Source: Yunchengibacter salinarum
Lineage (GTDB): Bacteria; Pseudomonadota; Alphaproteobacteria; Sphingomonadales; Kordiimonadaceae
Length of the DNA: 64,000 bases
Reading direction: 5' to 3'
Assembly: GCF_037658235.1 (NCBI RefSeq)
Contig: NZ_JBBJLN010000002.1
Coordinates: 248,001-312,000 of the forward strand
A program made the position numbers and the translations under genes. Below are positions 26,862 through 35,712 of this stretch, in pieces. Below the pieces are notes generated by a model, which did no database searches, was not told the origin of the DNA, and worked only from the letters and a program-made list of their open reading frames with translations. Each line of letters begins with the position of its first letter. The stretch's first letter is position 1.

Positions 26862-28016
26862 TCAGTCCACCCGCTCGGCCCTTTCCGGCCCGGCGCCAAG
26901 CGGCGGGCGATAGGCGCCTCCGGGCTCTTCGCCCAGAAAGGCCGCGTTTTCCCGGCGGATGGCAGCGCCGGTATCATCATACAGGAAGGGCAGGGTGCAG
27001 AACCGCTCCCCCCGGATGACGGGCCGGGCCTCATGCAAAAGGGAACAGCCAAAGACCACGGCGCCGCCCTTCGGCGGATTGTAGATTTGCTGGCCGAATT
27101 CGGGAAAGCACAATCCGCCCCCCTCGAAATCGTCATTCAGATGGATGGTAACCGCGAATCGCCGGTGGGCCGTGCCTTTGGTCGTGTTGTCCCGGTGCGG
27201 CTTGAAAAAACCCGTATCCTGGGACCGGTAGCAGGCCACGATATAGCGCTCGATATGGGTGGGGCGGAAATTGAAGGCTTTTTCGATCTGCGGGAAAAGC
27301 CGCCTGCGCAGCCGCCAGTTGAAGGCGGCGCGAACGCGGGGATCATCAATATGATAGTCGTACCGGCGTTTGAAGCCGGGGTCCACCTCGCCCACCGTGC
27401 GCCCGCCGCGTTCCACCATGGTGCCGGACTGGCGGGGCTGTCCGGCGCGGTAAAGCTGTACCAGATGGTCGCAGAAATCAGGTTCCAGGATGCGGGGCAT
27501 CACCAGGATGGGTGCCGGGCGGGTACAGCCCGCATGGGTTTCCGCCGGGGGCGTGGCCTGAAGTTCGTCCGCTATGCGGTGAAGCACGTTCAGTCGCCCC
27601 GCCGCCATGATCCGCATGTCCGGGTCGATGATCAGCCAGTGTTCGAACACCTCGCCGCTGGCCGGGTCATGGGCGCCATAAGCCCGCGCGATGGCGCGAT
27701 CCGTGTCGATGAACACCCGGTCGCGGATGAAGGCCCGGCGCAGCCGGGGATTGTCCGCCGCAGCGGCATCGGGCACCACGGCGAACAGGCAGTACTGGGC
27801 ATCGTTCACCGGAATATCGCGGGCGATCAGATTGTCCAGCAGTCGGGCCGTTGCCGGGTCCGCCGGGTTTTCCACAAAGGCAAGGGCGATGAACCGTCCG
27901 CCAAGGCTGGAAAAGGCAAAGCGGTTGCGCGTGGGGGTGGGCGCATTGAAATGCGGCGCCGGTGCCCCCCAGGGCAGCGACTTGAATGTTTTTTTGGTGG
28001 TCGTGTGTCCGTGCAT
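26862..28016 (-). CDS. Redoxin-like domain fused to a 2-oxoglutarate/Fe(II) prolyl-4-hydroxylase-like dioxygenase
   Basis: 384 residues with two parts. Residues ~15-160 have a thioredoxin/peroxiredoxin fold (GAPAPHFNAPTPTRNRF, then a VFIDTDRAIARAYGA strand-helix), but the peroxidatic Cys motif is replaced by FVENPADPATARLL, so peroxidase activity is unlikely. Residues ~170-360 form the jelly-roll oxygenase: iron ligands in PHRDN and in SLLHEARPVIRGERF, whose Arg binds 2-oxoglutarate, with LNDDFEGGGLCFPE between. It probably hydroxylates proline or another residue in a protein; the target is unknown. Confidence 0.85.
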   Translation of the reverse strand: MHGHTTTKKTFKSLPWGAPAPHFNAPTPTRNRFAFSSLGGRFIALAFVENPADPATARLLDNLIARDIPVNDAQYCLFAVVPDAAAADNPRLRRAFIRDRVFIDTDRAIARAYGAHDPASGEVFEHWLIIDPDMRIMAAGRLNVLHRIADELQATPPAETHAGCTRPAPILVMPRILEPDFCDHLVQLYRAGQPRQSGTMVERGGRTVGEVDPGFKRRYDYHIDDPRVRAAFNWRLRRRLFPQIEKAFNFRPTHIERYIVACYRSQDTGFFKPHRDNTTKGTAHRRFAVTIHLNDDFEGGGLCFPEFGQQIYNPPKGGAVVFGCSLLHEARPVIRGERFCTLPFLYDDTGAAIRRENAAFLGEEPGGAYRPPLGAGPERAERVD

Positions 28017-28118
28017 GGTATTTCAGCGTATCAAGCGCCGCCAATCGGGCGCAAATCACTTATAGCGTCATTCCTTTTCCTTCCGCCATTAAAATGCGCA
28101 AGGGCGCGGCGGGCGCAT

Positions 28119-29897
28119 TCATTGCGCGGCGCCCCCGCCGGTTGGCGGGGCGGCTCCATCCCCCGGTGGGGATTTCGGGCGATCGCCCAGATGGTCCATG
28201 GCCTGATACTGGCTCAGGAACACATTGCCGCTCAGATGCGTCAGGAAATCGGTTTTTTGCAGCCGGTCCATGACGGGGCCTTTCACTTCGGACAGGTGAA
28301 AGCGGATGCCCGCTTCATCCAGCCGTTCATTGATCGCTTCCAGGCTTTCCAGCGCGCTGGCGTCGATATGGTTCACCGCCGGGCACATCAGGACCACGTG
28401 CCGGACCTCTGGATTATCCGCCACCAGGTCCTGGATCAGGTCTTCCAGATAGCGTGCATTGGCGAAATACAGCCCTTCGTCCACGCGCAGGGTCAGTACA
28501 TGCGGATGGGTGACCACATCGTGCCGGTTGATGTTGCGATAATGTTCGGTGCCGGGCACCCGGCCCACAATGGCCGTGTGCGGGCGGCTGGTGCGCCACA
28601 GATACAGCGCGATGGACAGGGCCACGCCGGTGACCACCCCCGCTTCCACGCCCACGGTCCAGGTGACGATGATGGTGCCCGCCATGGCGGCGAAGTCACT
28701 GCGGCTATAGGCCCAGGTGGTGGCCAGCGTGCGAAAGTCCACCAGGCTGAGCACCGCCACGATGATGGTGGCGGCCAGCACCGCATTGGGAAGATTGGTC
28801 AGAAGCGGGGTCAAAAACAGGGTGGCGAGCGCGATGCCCGCGGCGGTGAAGATGCCCGCCGCCGGGGTTTCGGCCCCGGCATCGAAATTGACCACCGAGC
28901 GGGCGAACCCGCCGGTGACCGGATAGCCGCCGCTGACCCCGGCGCCCAGATTGGCCGCCCCCAGGGCCACCAGCTCCTGATTGGGGTCGATACGCTGGCG
29001 CCGCCGGGCGGCGAGCGTCTGCGCCACGGACACGCTTTCCACAAAGCCGATGACGGAAATCAGCACCGCCGCGCCGATCAGGTCCCGCCACAGCGCCATG
29101 TGGAAATCCGGCACCCTGAGCGGGGGCAGGCCGGAGGGGATGGCGCCCACCACCGCCACGCCCTTGCTGTCGAGCCCCAGGGCGGTGACGATGGTGATGG
29201 CGAGGGCCACCGCCGCCACGGGCCCGGCCTTGACCAGCGTGGCCGCCGCGGCGGGCCTGATGCCGGCCCGGATCAGCAGCCCCTTCAGCGGCCCGCGCAC
29301 GAAGAACAGAAAGGCCACGCTGCCCAGCCCGATCAGCAGGGTGGGCAGGTGGGCCTGATCCAGCTTGCCCGCCAGCGCGGTGAGCACATCCACCAGGGTG
29401 TGCCCGTCCGCCTCCACGCCCATAATGTGCCGGACCTGACTGGCGGCGATGATCACGCCGGATGCGGTGATGAAGCCGGAAATCACCGGGTGGGAGAGGA
29501 AGTTGGCCAGAAAACCCAGCCTGAGAACGCCCAGCAGCAGCAGGAAAAGCCCGCTGAGCAGGGCCAGTGTCATGGCGGCCATGAGATACATGTCGCCGCC
29601 CTGCGGCGCCACGCGGGATACGGCGGCGGCTGTGAGCAGCGAGACCACCGCCACCGGCCCCACCGCCAGCGCGGAACTGGTGCCCAACAGCCCGTAGAGC
29701 ACGATCGGCACCATGCTGGCATACAGGCCCACCTGCGGCGGCAGACCCGCCAGCATGGCATAGGCCAGCGATTGCGGGATCAGCATGATGGTAACGATCA
29801 CCGCCGCCATCAGGTCCGCGCCGAGGGTGGCCTTGTTATAGCGTTTCATCCACCGCAGGGCGGGCAGGGCTTTGAGCATGAAAGACTGGCCGGACAT
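28119..29897 (-). CDS. SulP family anion/sulfate permease with STAS domain
   Basis: 592 residues: a SLC26/SulP membrane domain of about fourteen helices and a C-terminal cytoplasmic STAS domain (about 440-560). Family motifs are LIPQSLAYAMLAGLPPQVGLY, LGTSSALAVGPVAVVSL and GFVESVSVAQTLAARRRQ. The STAS part includes NHIDASALESLEAI, where a Ser is a common phosphosite. Sulfate, bicarbonate or dicarboxylates are possible substrates. It lies 76 bases downstream of a persulfide-dioxygenase-like gene on the same strand, which favours a sulfur oxyanion role. Confidence 0.92.
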   Translation of the reverse strand: MSGQSFMLKALPALRWMKRYNKATLGADLMAAVIVTIMLIPQSLAYAMLAGLPPQVGLYASMVPIVLYGLLGTSSALAVGPVAVVSLLTAAAVSRVAPQGGDMYLMAAMTLALLSGLFLLLLGVLRLGFLANFLSHPVISGFITASGVIIAASQVRHIMGVEADGHTLVDVLTALAGKLDQAHLPTLLIGLGSVAFLFFVRGPLKGLLIRAGIRPAAAATLVKAGPVAAVALAITIVTALGLDSKGVAVVGAIPSGLPPLRVPDFHMALWRDLIGAAVLISVIGFVESVSVAQTLAARRRQRIDPNQELVALGAANLGAGVSGGYPVTGGFARSVVNFDAGAETPAAGIFTAAGIALATLFLTPLLTNLPNAVLAATIIVAVLSLVDFRTLATTWAYSRSDFAAMAGTIIVTWTVGVEAGVVTGVALSIALYLWRTSRPHTAIVGRVPGTEHYRNINRHDVVTHPHVLTLRVDEGLYFANARYLEDLIQDLVADNPEVRHVVLMCPAVNHIDASALESLEAINERLDEAGIRFHLSEVKGPVMDRLQKTDFLTHLSGNVFLSQYQAMDHLGDRPKSPPGDGAAPPTGGGAAQ

Positions 29898-29973
29898 TGG
29901 GTGCCTTGTGCGCTGGGGGTGCCTTTGTGCGATGGCGGCGGTCTTGTCGGGCCGGTGCGGCCAGTGCGCGTTA

Positions 29974-30870
29974 TCAGATCACATTGAGCGGAATCTTGAT
30001 ATAGCGGGTGCCGTTGTCTTCCGCCGGTGGCAGGTGCCCCGCGCGCATGTTCACCTGCACGCTGGGCAGCAACAGGCGCGGGGCGCCCAGTGTGCTGTCC
30101 CGCTCGGTGCGCATTTTCACGAAGCTGTCCATGTCGATGTCCGTATGCACATGGATGTTGCGGGCTTTTTCCTCCCCCACCGTGGTCTGCCACTGATATT
30201 CGTCCCGGCCCGGTGCCTTGTAGTCGTGGCACAGGAAGATCCGGGTCTCATCCGGCATGGCGAAGATTTTCTGGATGGATTCATAGAGCGTGCGGGCATC
30301 GCCGCCGGGAAAATCGCAGCGGGCGGTGCCATAATCCGGCATGAAGATGGTATCGCCCACAAAGGCGGCGTCGCCGATCAGATAGGTCATGCAGGCGGGG
30401 GTGTGGCCGGGGGTGTGCAGGGCCGTGCCGGTCATGCCGCCAATGGTGAACCGGTCGCCATCCTGCAACAGCCGGTCGAACTGGCTGCCATCCCGCTCGA
30501 ACGCGGTGCCCGCATTGAACATCTTGCCGAACACGTCCTGCACGGTGGTCACATTGGCGCCGATCAGCACCGGCGCCCCCAGCTTTTCCTGTAGATAGGG
30601 CGCGGCGGACAGGTGGTCCGCGTGCACATGGGTTTCCATGATGGCGTCCACACTCAGGCCGTTTCGGATCACATGGTCGATCAGCCGGTCGGCGGACGCG
30701 GTGGATGTGCGGCCCGCGGCGGGGTCATAGTCCAGCACCGAATCGATGATGGCCGCATGGTGGCTTGCCGGGTCCTTGACCACATAGGACACGGTGAACG
30801 TGTCCTCGTCGAAAAAGGCGGTCACATCGGGTTTTACGGTGTTGAACCCGGCGGTGTTCGTGTCCGGCAT
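29974..30870 (-). CDS. Persulfide dioxygenase-like metallo-beta-lactamase-fold protein (ETHE1/Blh group)
   Basis: 298 residues with an excellent AAGGAGG ribosome site before ATG 30870. The metal-binding motif is THVHADH, further ligands are HTPGHTPACM, the Asp in FVGDTIFMPDYGTARCDFPGGD and the His in IFLCHDYKAPGR. GTARCDFPGG is typical of sulfur dioxygenases, which oxidise glutathione persulfide to sulfite with a single iron. The pairing with a SulP permease (possible sulfite/sulfate export) supports sulfide detoxification. A BigR-type ArsR regulator, common next to such genes, is not present here. Confidence 0.87.
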   Translation of the reverse strand: MPDTNTAGFNTVKPDVTAFFDEDTFTVSYVVKDPASHHAAIIDSVLDYDPAAGRTSTASADRLIDHVIRNGLSVDAIMETHVHADHLSAAPYLQEKLGAPVLIGANVTTVQDVFGKMFNAGTAFERDGSQFDRLLQDGDRFTIGGMTGTALHTPGHTPACMTYLIGDAAFVGDTIFMPDYGTARCDFPGGDARTLYESIQKIFAMPDETRIFLCHDYKAPGRDEYQWQTTVGEEKARNIHVHTDIDMDSFVKMRTERDSTLGAPRLLLPSVQVNMRAGHLPPAEDNGTRYIKIPLNVI

Positions 30871-30943
30871 GGTTTCCTCCTTGGCTGGGCGATCGGGCGG
30901 TGGTTGCCGGGCTTCGGGGTGCCCTGCATGATGCGTTGTCTGT

Positions 30944-31000
30944 TACATATGGATTTAGTTTTACTTGTTCAAGAACGCCGTTTCAATTAGCGGAACTAAT
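30944..31000 (-). promoter_or_regulatory. Promoter and palindromic operator candidate for the persulfide dioxygenase/SulP unit
   Basis: On the minus strand TTGAAC (-35, 30967-30972) and TATGTA (-10, 30944-30949) are 17 bases apart. Fourteen bases upstream is a perfect inverted repeat ATTAG-CGGAA-CTAAT (30986-31000). The region is clearly AT-richer than its surroundings. Position upstream of -35 suggests an activator or an upstream repressor site. The 295-base gap 30871-31165 contains nothing else I can name. Confidence 0.5.
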
Positions 31001-31165
31001 CTGAACCCCTGATTGAACCCTGAAAAGCGCAAAAATCCGCCAGTTGGGGGGCAATGAAGCGCCCCTGGTCATCGCCGGGTGCGGCAGTTTGTCATGGACC
31101 GGGTGCGCAAACCGGCAGGGGCGGCGCGGTCTGGTGCCCTGAGGGCGGTCAGGCTCTGATGGTGG

Positions 31166-32245
31166 TCAGGCCAGCCACTGGACCGCATTGCAATGGGGGT
31201 CGGCCACGGCCAGGCGCTTTCGCACGCCGTCGTCGCCGTCGCCGCGCCACAGGGTCAGGCTCAGGGCATGGGTTTCTCCGTCCCGCTCCGGCTCGAAGCG
31301 GAGCCAGGCCAGGGGGCTGCGCGGCCCGGCCTTTTCGCCCGCCTGTTCCAGGCTGTCCTCGATCGCCATGCGTTCCCGGTCGGACAGATAGGGCCAGAAG
31401 ATCGAATGCATCACCACCGTGGCCCAGCCTGCGGGGTTCTCCCCCAATCGGCTGGCGAGCCAGGGCGCTGCCGCCCCCGTATCCAGCGCCACGGGCCGGG
31501 CGCGGGCGGTGTCCATGGCGGCCTTTACGCGGCGCAGCCGGGCGATCTGGTCCGGCCAGATATAGGCCATCAGGGTCAGCCGGTGTGCCTCCCGGCGCAG
31601 GTCCAGCGGATGAAGGTCCACGCCGCGTCGTTCCCGGATGTCCAGCCTGGCCGATAGCGGCGGCAGGGGGCCGGACCATTCTGGCGTGATGACGGTTTCC
31701 GACCGGGGCTGGCCCCATTCGGCGGGCGGGTCGTCGCCGCTTCGCAAAAAGCGATAGAAGAAGCGGTCACAGAGCAGGTTGAGCCCGGCGCTGGCGCCCG
31801 GCTCCAGCAGCCGGATCGGCAGCTTGCAGCGGTCGGCGACGGTAAGCAGGCCCGGCAGCAGCACGGCGCTGCGCTGTACTTCATTGGTCTGGGGTGGGTG
31901 GTCCAGCAGATTGGCGATGGCGTCTTCATGGGTGGACAGCGCCGTTCGCACCGTCAACCAGAAGGCGGCGTCCCCGTCCGGCGGGTCATTGGGCGGGAAC
32001 AGCGCGGCCAGGTCGTCATCGGTGCCTGCCAGTACCAGATGATGCAATGCCCCCGCCAGCCTGAGCGGCAGCGCATCCGCCACCGGATCGCGCCGCCCCC
32101 TGGCCCACGGGGCCACAAGCCGGGCAAGCACCGGATCGGTCATGCCATGCGCCGCCGTGACCCGGCAGAGCCGCGCCACGAAGGGGGAGCCGAGCCGGTC
32201 GGCCCAATCGGCCTGATGCGCAAGGGCATCGATAAGGGTGTTCAT
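31166..32245 (-). CDS. DUF2332 family protein
   Basis: 359 residues from the ATG at 32245 (MNTLIDALAHQADWADRLGSP). Family signatures seen are RLAGALHHLVLAG, a PPQTNEVQRSAVLLPGLL segment, LPIRLLEPGASAGLNLLCDRFFYRF (a glycine-rich stretch like an AdoMet-binding loop), GVDLHPLDLRREAHRLTLMAYIWPDQIARLRR, and TVVMHSIFWPYLSDRERM. The function is unknown. The EPGASAGLNL motif and overall plan suggest a methyltransferase-like fold, which is inference. It begins 55 bases past the typA stop on the same strand. Confidence 0.85.
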   Translation of the reverse strand: MNTLIDALAHQADWADRLGSPFVARLCRVTAAHGMTDPVLARLVAPWARGRRDPVADALPLRLAGALHHLVLAGTDDDLAALFPPNDPPDGDAAFWLTVRTALSTHEDAIANLLDHPPQTNEVQRSAVLLPGLLTVADRCKLPIRLLEPGASAGLNLLCDRFFYRFLRSGDDPPAEWGQPRSETVITPEWSGPLPPLSARLDIRERRGVDLHPLDLRREAHRLTLMAYIWPDQIARLRRVKAAMDTARARPVALDTGAAAPWLASRLGENPAGWATVVMHSIFWPYLSDRERMAIEDSLEQAGEKAGPRSPLAWLRFEPERDGETHALSLTLWRGDGDDGVRKRLAVADPHCNAVQWLA

Positions 32246-32300
32246 GGCCTGAACTGTAACGGGCCGCGACACGCGCCACAAGCACCATTGGCGGCGGTGA

Positions 32301-34145
32301 TCAGCTTGCCTTGGCGGCTTTCTTGCGCTCGTGCGGCTTCAGGAACACCTTGCGCAGACGGATATTCTGCGGCGTCACTTCCACCAGCTCGTCGTCATTG
32401 ATATAGGACAGCGCCTCTTCAAGCGGCAGCTTGCGCGGCGGTGTCAGTTTCACGGCGTCGTCCTTGCCCGCAGCGCGCACATTGGTGAGCTGCTTGGCTT
32501 TTTGAACATTCACATCCAGGTCGTTTTCCCGGCTGTGCTCGCCGATGATCATGCCTTCGTAAACGTCCACGCCGGGGTCCACCATGATGACGCCGCGGCC
32601 TTCCAGATTGAACAGGGCATAGGGCACCGCCTTGCCCGGCGCGGTGGCCACCAGCACGCCCGCCTTGCGCCCGGCAATGGGGCCCTTGTGCGCGTCATAG
32701 CGGTCAAAGGTGCGGTGCATGATGCCGGTGCCGCGCGTGTCGGTCAGAAATTCGCCATGATAGCCGATCAGACCGCGCGCGGGGGCATCGAAGGTCAGCC
32801 GCACCTTGCCCGCGCCGGACGGCACCATGCCTTTCAGCTCCGCCTTGCGCTGGGACAGTTTTTCCACCACGTCGCCCTGATAGGCTTCGTCCACGTCTAC
32901 CTGCACGGTTTCATAGGGCTCTTGCAGGCGGCCATTGTCGTCCGTGCGCTCCAGCACGCGGGGGCGGGAAATGGCCATTTCATAGCCTTCCCGGCGCATG
33001 GTTTCGATCAGCACGCCCAGTTGCAGTTCGCCGCGGCCCGCCACTTCGAAGGATTCCTTGCTTTCGGTTTCGCGCACCTCGATGGCCACATTGCCTTCGG
33101 CTTCCTTCATCAGCCGGTCCCGAAGCACGCGGGAGGTGACATAATCGCCTTCCCGGCCCGCCAGCGGGCTGTCATTGACCGAAAAGGTCATGGCCAGCGT
33201 CGGCGGGTCCACCGGCAGGGAGGGGATGGGCTCGGAAATGCTGCGGTCGGCCAGCGTGTCGGCCACGGTGGCCACTTGCAGGCCGGCAATGGCAACGATG
33301 TCCCCGGCGCTGGCTTCCTCCACCGTCACGCGCTCCAGGCCCCGGAAGGCCAGCAGCTTGGTGATGCGGCCCGTTTCCACCACGTCCCCCTTGCGAGAGA
33401 GCGCGTGCATGGTGTCGCCCACGCGGATCTGGCCGGACTGCACCCGGCCCGTCAGGATGCGGCCAAGGAAGCTGTCCCGCTCCAGCAGCGAGATCAGCAT
33501 GGAGAAAGGCTCCTCCCGCCGCTCCTCGCGGATCGGGCGCGGTTCGGGCACATGCTCCACAATGGTGTTGAACAGCGGGTGCAGATTCTCCCGCGCGCCG
33601 CCTTCCAGATCGTCCGTGGCCCAGCCATCGCGGCCAGAGGCATACAGGATCGGGAAATCCAGTTGGTCGTCTTCCGCTTCCAGCGCCACGAACAGGTCAA
33701 AGCAGGCGTCGGTGGCGTCATCCGGGGCGGCATCGGGCTTGTCCACCTTGTTGACCACCACGATGGGCTTCAGGCCCAGCGCCAGTGCCTTCTGGGTGAC
33801 GAACTTGGTCTGTGGCATGGGGCCTTCGGCGGCATCCACCAGCAGCACCACGCCGTCCACCATGGACAGGATGCGCTCCACCTCGCCGCCGAAATCGGCG
33901 TGGCCGGGGGTATCCACAATGTTGATGCGGGTATCCTGCCACATCACGCTGGTGCACTTGGCCAGAATGGTGATGCCGCGTTCCTTTTCCAGATCGCCGC
34001 GGTCCATGGCGCGCTCGTCGAAGCGCTGGTTTTCCCGCACTTCGCCGCTTTGGCGGAACAGATTGTCCACCAGGGTTGTCTTGCCATGATCCACGTGGGC
34101 GATGATGGCAATGTTTCTCAGGGACTTGGATTGTTCGGCGGCCAT
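32301..34145 (-). CDS. typA: Translational GTPase TypA/BipA
   Basis: 614 residues from the ATG at 34145. It is a ribosome-associated GTPase needed for 50S assembly and growth at low temperature or under stress. G1 is AHVDHGKTT, switch I includes the RGITILAKCTSV stretch, G3 is DTPGHADFGGEVERILS, and G4 is VVNKVDKPDA. Domains II, III and V follow, with the TypA-specific C-terminal region (GIMHRTFDRYDAHKGPI, NVRAAGKDDAVKLTPPRKLPLEEAL). It ends with a short Lys-rich tail. Confidence 0.97.
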   Translation of the reverse strand: MAAEQSKSLRNIAIIAHVDHGKTTLVDNLFRQSGEVRENQRFDERAMDRGDLEKERGITILAKCTSVMWQDTRINIVDTPGHADFGGEVERILSMVDGVVLLVDAAEGPMPQTKFVTQKALALGLKPIVVVNKVDKPDAAPDDATDACFDLFVALEAEDDQLDFPILYASGRDGWATDDLEGGARENLHPLFNTIVEHVPEPRPIREERREEPFSMLISLLERDSFLGRILTGRVQSGQIRVGDTMHALSRKGDVVETGRITKLLAFRGLERVTVEEASAGDIVAIAGLQVATVADTLADRSISEPIPSLPVDPPTLAMTFSVNDSPLAGREGDYVTSRVLRDRLMKEAEGNVAIEVRETESKESFEVAGRGELQLGVLIETMRREGYEMAISRPRVLERTDDNGRLQEPYETVQVDVDEAYQGDVVEKLSQRKAELKGMVPSGAGKVRLTFDAPARGLIGYHGEFLTDTRGTGIMHRTFDRYDAHKGPIAGRKAGVLVATAPGKAVPYALFNLEGRGVIMVDPGVDVYEGMIIGEHSRENDLDVNVQKAKQLTNVRAAGKDDAVKLTPPRKLPLEEALSYINDDELVEVTPQNIRLRKVFLKPHERKKAAKAS

Positions 34146-34397
34146 GGATGAACCCTTAACGCTGCAAAAGAAAAAAGGCCCGGTGCCGTTCATGTGGCAA
34201 GCCGGGCACCGGATATCTTACCGGACCATTTGCGGCGCCTTATACGCGTTTGTGCGCTGCGGCACAAGCCCTGTAAAAGGCAGTCGCCAACCGCGTGGGG
34301 GCTTGACGGCGGGGCCGCGGGCGGCCAAGCCCTGAAGGGCGGGCCGGGCGTGACATCGGCCACCGACCATGCACCCCGGCCAAGGGAGTTTGACAGC

Positions 34398-35594
34398 GTG
34401 CCACCCCTTTTTCAGTCGCGCCGCGCGGCGCTTGCCTTCCTTCTGATCGGGCAGACCGCCGCCATGGGGCTGTGGTTCATCGCCAGCGCCGTATTGCCGG
34501 ACATGCTGCAAAGCGTGGACCTGTCGCCGGTCATGCAGGCCCTGTTGGCCAGCAGTGTACAGGCCGGGTTCGTGGTGGGGGCGCTGGGCTCGGCGGCCCT
34601 GTCGCTGCCGGATCGGCTGGACCCGCGCCGCGTGTTCACACTTAGCGGTCTTCTGGCCGCCGCCGCTACGCTGGCGCTGGCACTGTTGCCGCCGGGCGGG
34701 GCCGTTTCGGTGGGGCTGCGCTTTTTCACCGGCGTGATGCTGGCCGGTGTGTATCCGGTGGGAATGCGGCTGGCGGTGGCCTGGGGCGTGCGGGATCGCG
34801 GCTGGCTGGTGGGTCTTCTGGTGGGCGCGCTCACGCTGGGTTCGGCCACGCCCTATCTGATCGGCTTTCTGGGCGGCGCGGACTGGCGGCTGGCGCTGAT
34901 GGTGGCGGCGGGCGTGGCGGCGCTGGGCAGTCTGCCAACCATGGCCACGGCGCTGGGCCCCCATCATGCCCGCGCCGCCCGGCTCGATCCCGGCGCCCTT
35001 GGCACGCTTTGGCATCATCCGGGCCTGCGCTATGCCACGCTGGGCTATCTGGGCCATATGTGGGAGCTGTACGCCTTCTGGGCATGGCTGGCGCTGGCGC
35101 TGGGCACCACTTATGCGGATGCGCTGGGCGCGGGCCCGGCGGCGCGCATGGGCCAGATTGTCACCTTTGCCGCGGTGGGCGCGGGCGCGGTGTTCTGCCT
35201 GATCGGCGGGCGGCTGGCGGATCGGGTGGGCAAGGCCAATGTGACCCTGCTTTTCATGGCGATCAGCGGCCTGTCGGCGCTGGCCACGGCGGCGGCCCTT
35301 GGCGGCCCGGTCTGGCTTGTGGCGCTGGCGGCGCTCGTCTGGGGGGCAAGTGTGATTCCCGACAGTCCGCAATTCTCGGCCCTGATCGCGGACATGGCCC
35401 CGGCGGATCGGGTGGGCAGTCTGCTCAGCCTGCAAACAGCGCTGGGCTTTCTGCTCACCGTGGGCACGGTTCAACTGGCCCCCAGCGTCGCCGCCGCGAT
35501 TGGCTGGCGCGGCACGCTGGCGCTGCTGGCCCTGGGGCCCTTGTTCGGCAGCCTTGCCATGCTGCGCCTGAAAGTGGTGACCGGTGTGCGCTAG
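34398..35594 (+). CDS. MFS transporter
   Basis: The chosen start is the GTG at 34398, nine bases after AAGGGAG, giving 399 residues and about twelve membrane helices. The frame is open for 200 bases upstream, but that part is not protein-like. Features are LLIGQTAAMGLWFIASAVLP in helix 1, RFFTGVMLAGVYPVGMRLAVAW in helix 4 and GGRLADRVGKANVT as the MFS loop motif in the second half. It resembles CynX/NarK-like small-molecule exporters in layout, but the substrate is unknown. It is divergent from typA. Confidence 0.85.
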   Translation: MPPLFQSRRAALAFLLIGQTAAMGLWFIASAVLPDMLQSVDLSPVMQALLASSVQAGFVVGALGSAALSLPDRLDPRRVFTLSGLLAAAATLALALLPPGGAVSVGLRFFTGVMLAGVYPVGMRLAVAWGVRDRGWLVGLLVGALTLGSATPYLIGFLGGADWRLALMVAAGVAALGSLPTMATALGPHHARAARLDPGALGTLWHHPGLRYATLGYLGHMWELYAFWAWLALALGTTYADALGAGPAARMGQIVTFAAVGAGAVFCLIGGRLADRVGKANVTLLFMAISGLSALATAAALGGPVWLVALAALVWGASVIPDSPQFSALIADMAPADRVGSLLSLQTALGFLLTVGTVQLAPSVAAAIGWRGTLALLALGPLFGSLAMLRLKVVTGVR

Positions 35595-35712
35595 CCATGG
35601 TTTTGCGGGTTTGATGTCCCGGCTTGCATTCACGGGCGTGTTGTCCTGAAATGGCACAATGTGATTCAGGATGGCGCCGCTGAAGGCGTGACAGCTCAGG
35701 AGTGACCATGCC

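Noticed and set aside
28128..28152. CCCGCC-GGTT-GGCGGG palindrome as a terminator of the SulP gene
   Set aside because: It lies inside the coding sequence and no T-tract follows.
27033..29987. A ~980-codon plus-strand frame opposite the oxygenase and SulP genes
   Set aside because: His/Gly/Gln-rich shadow of SulP; no family resemblance.
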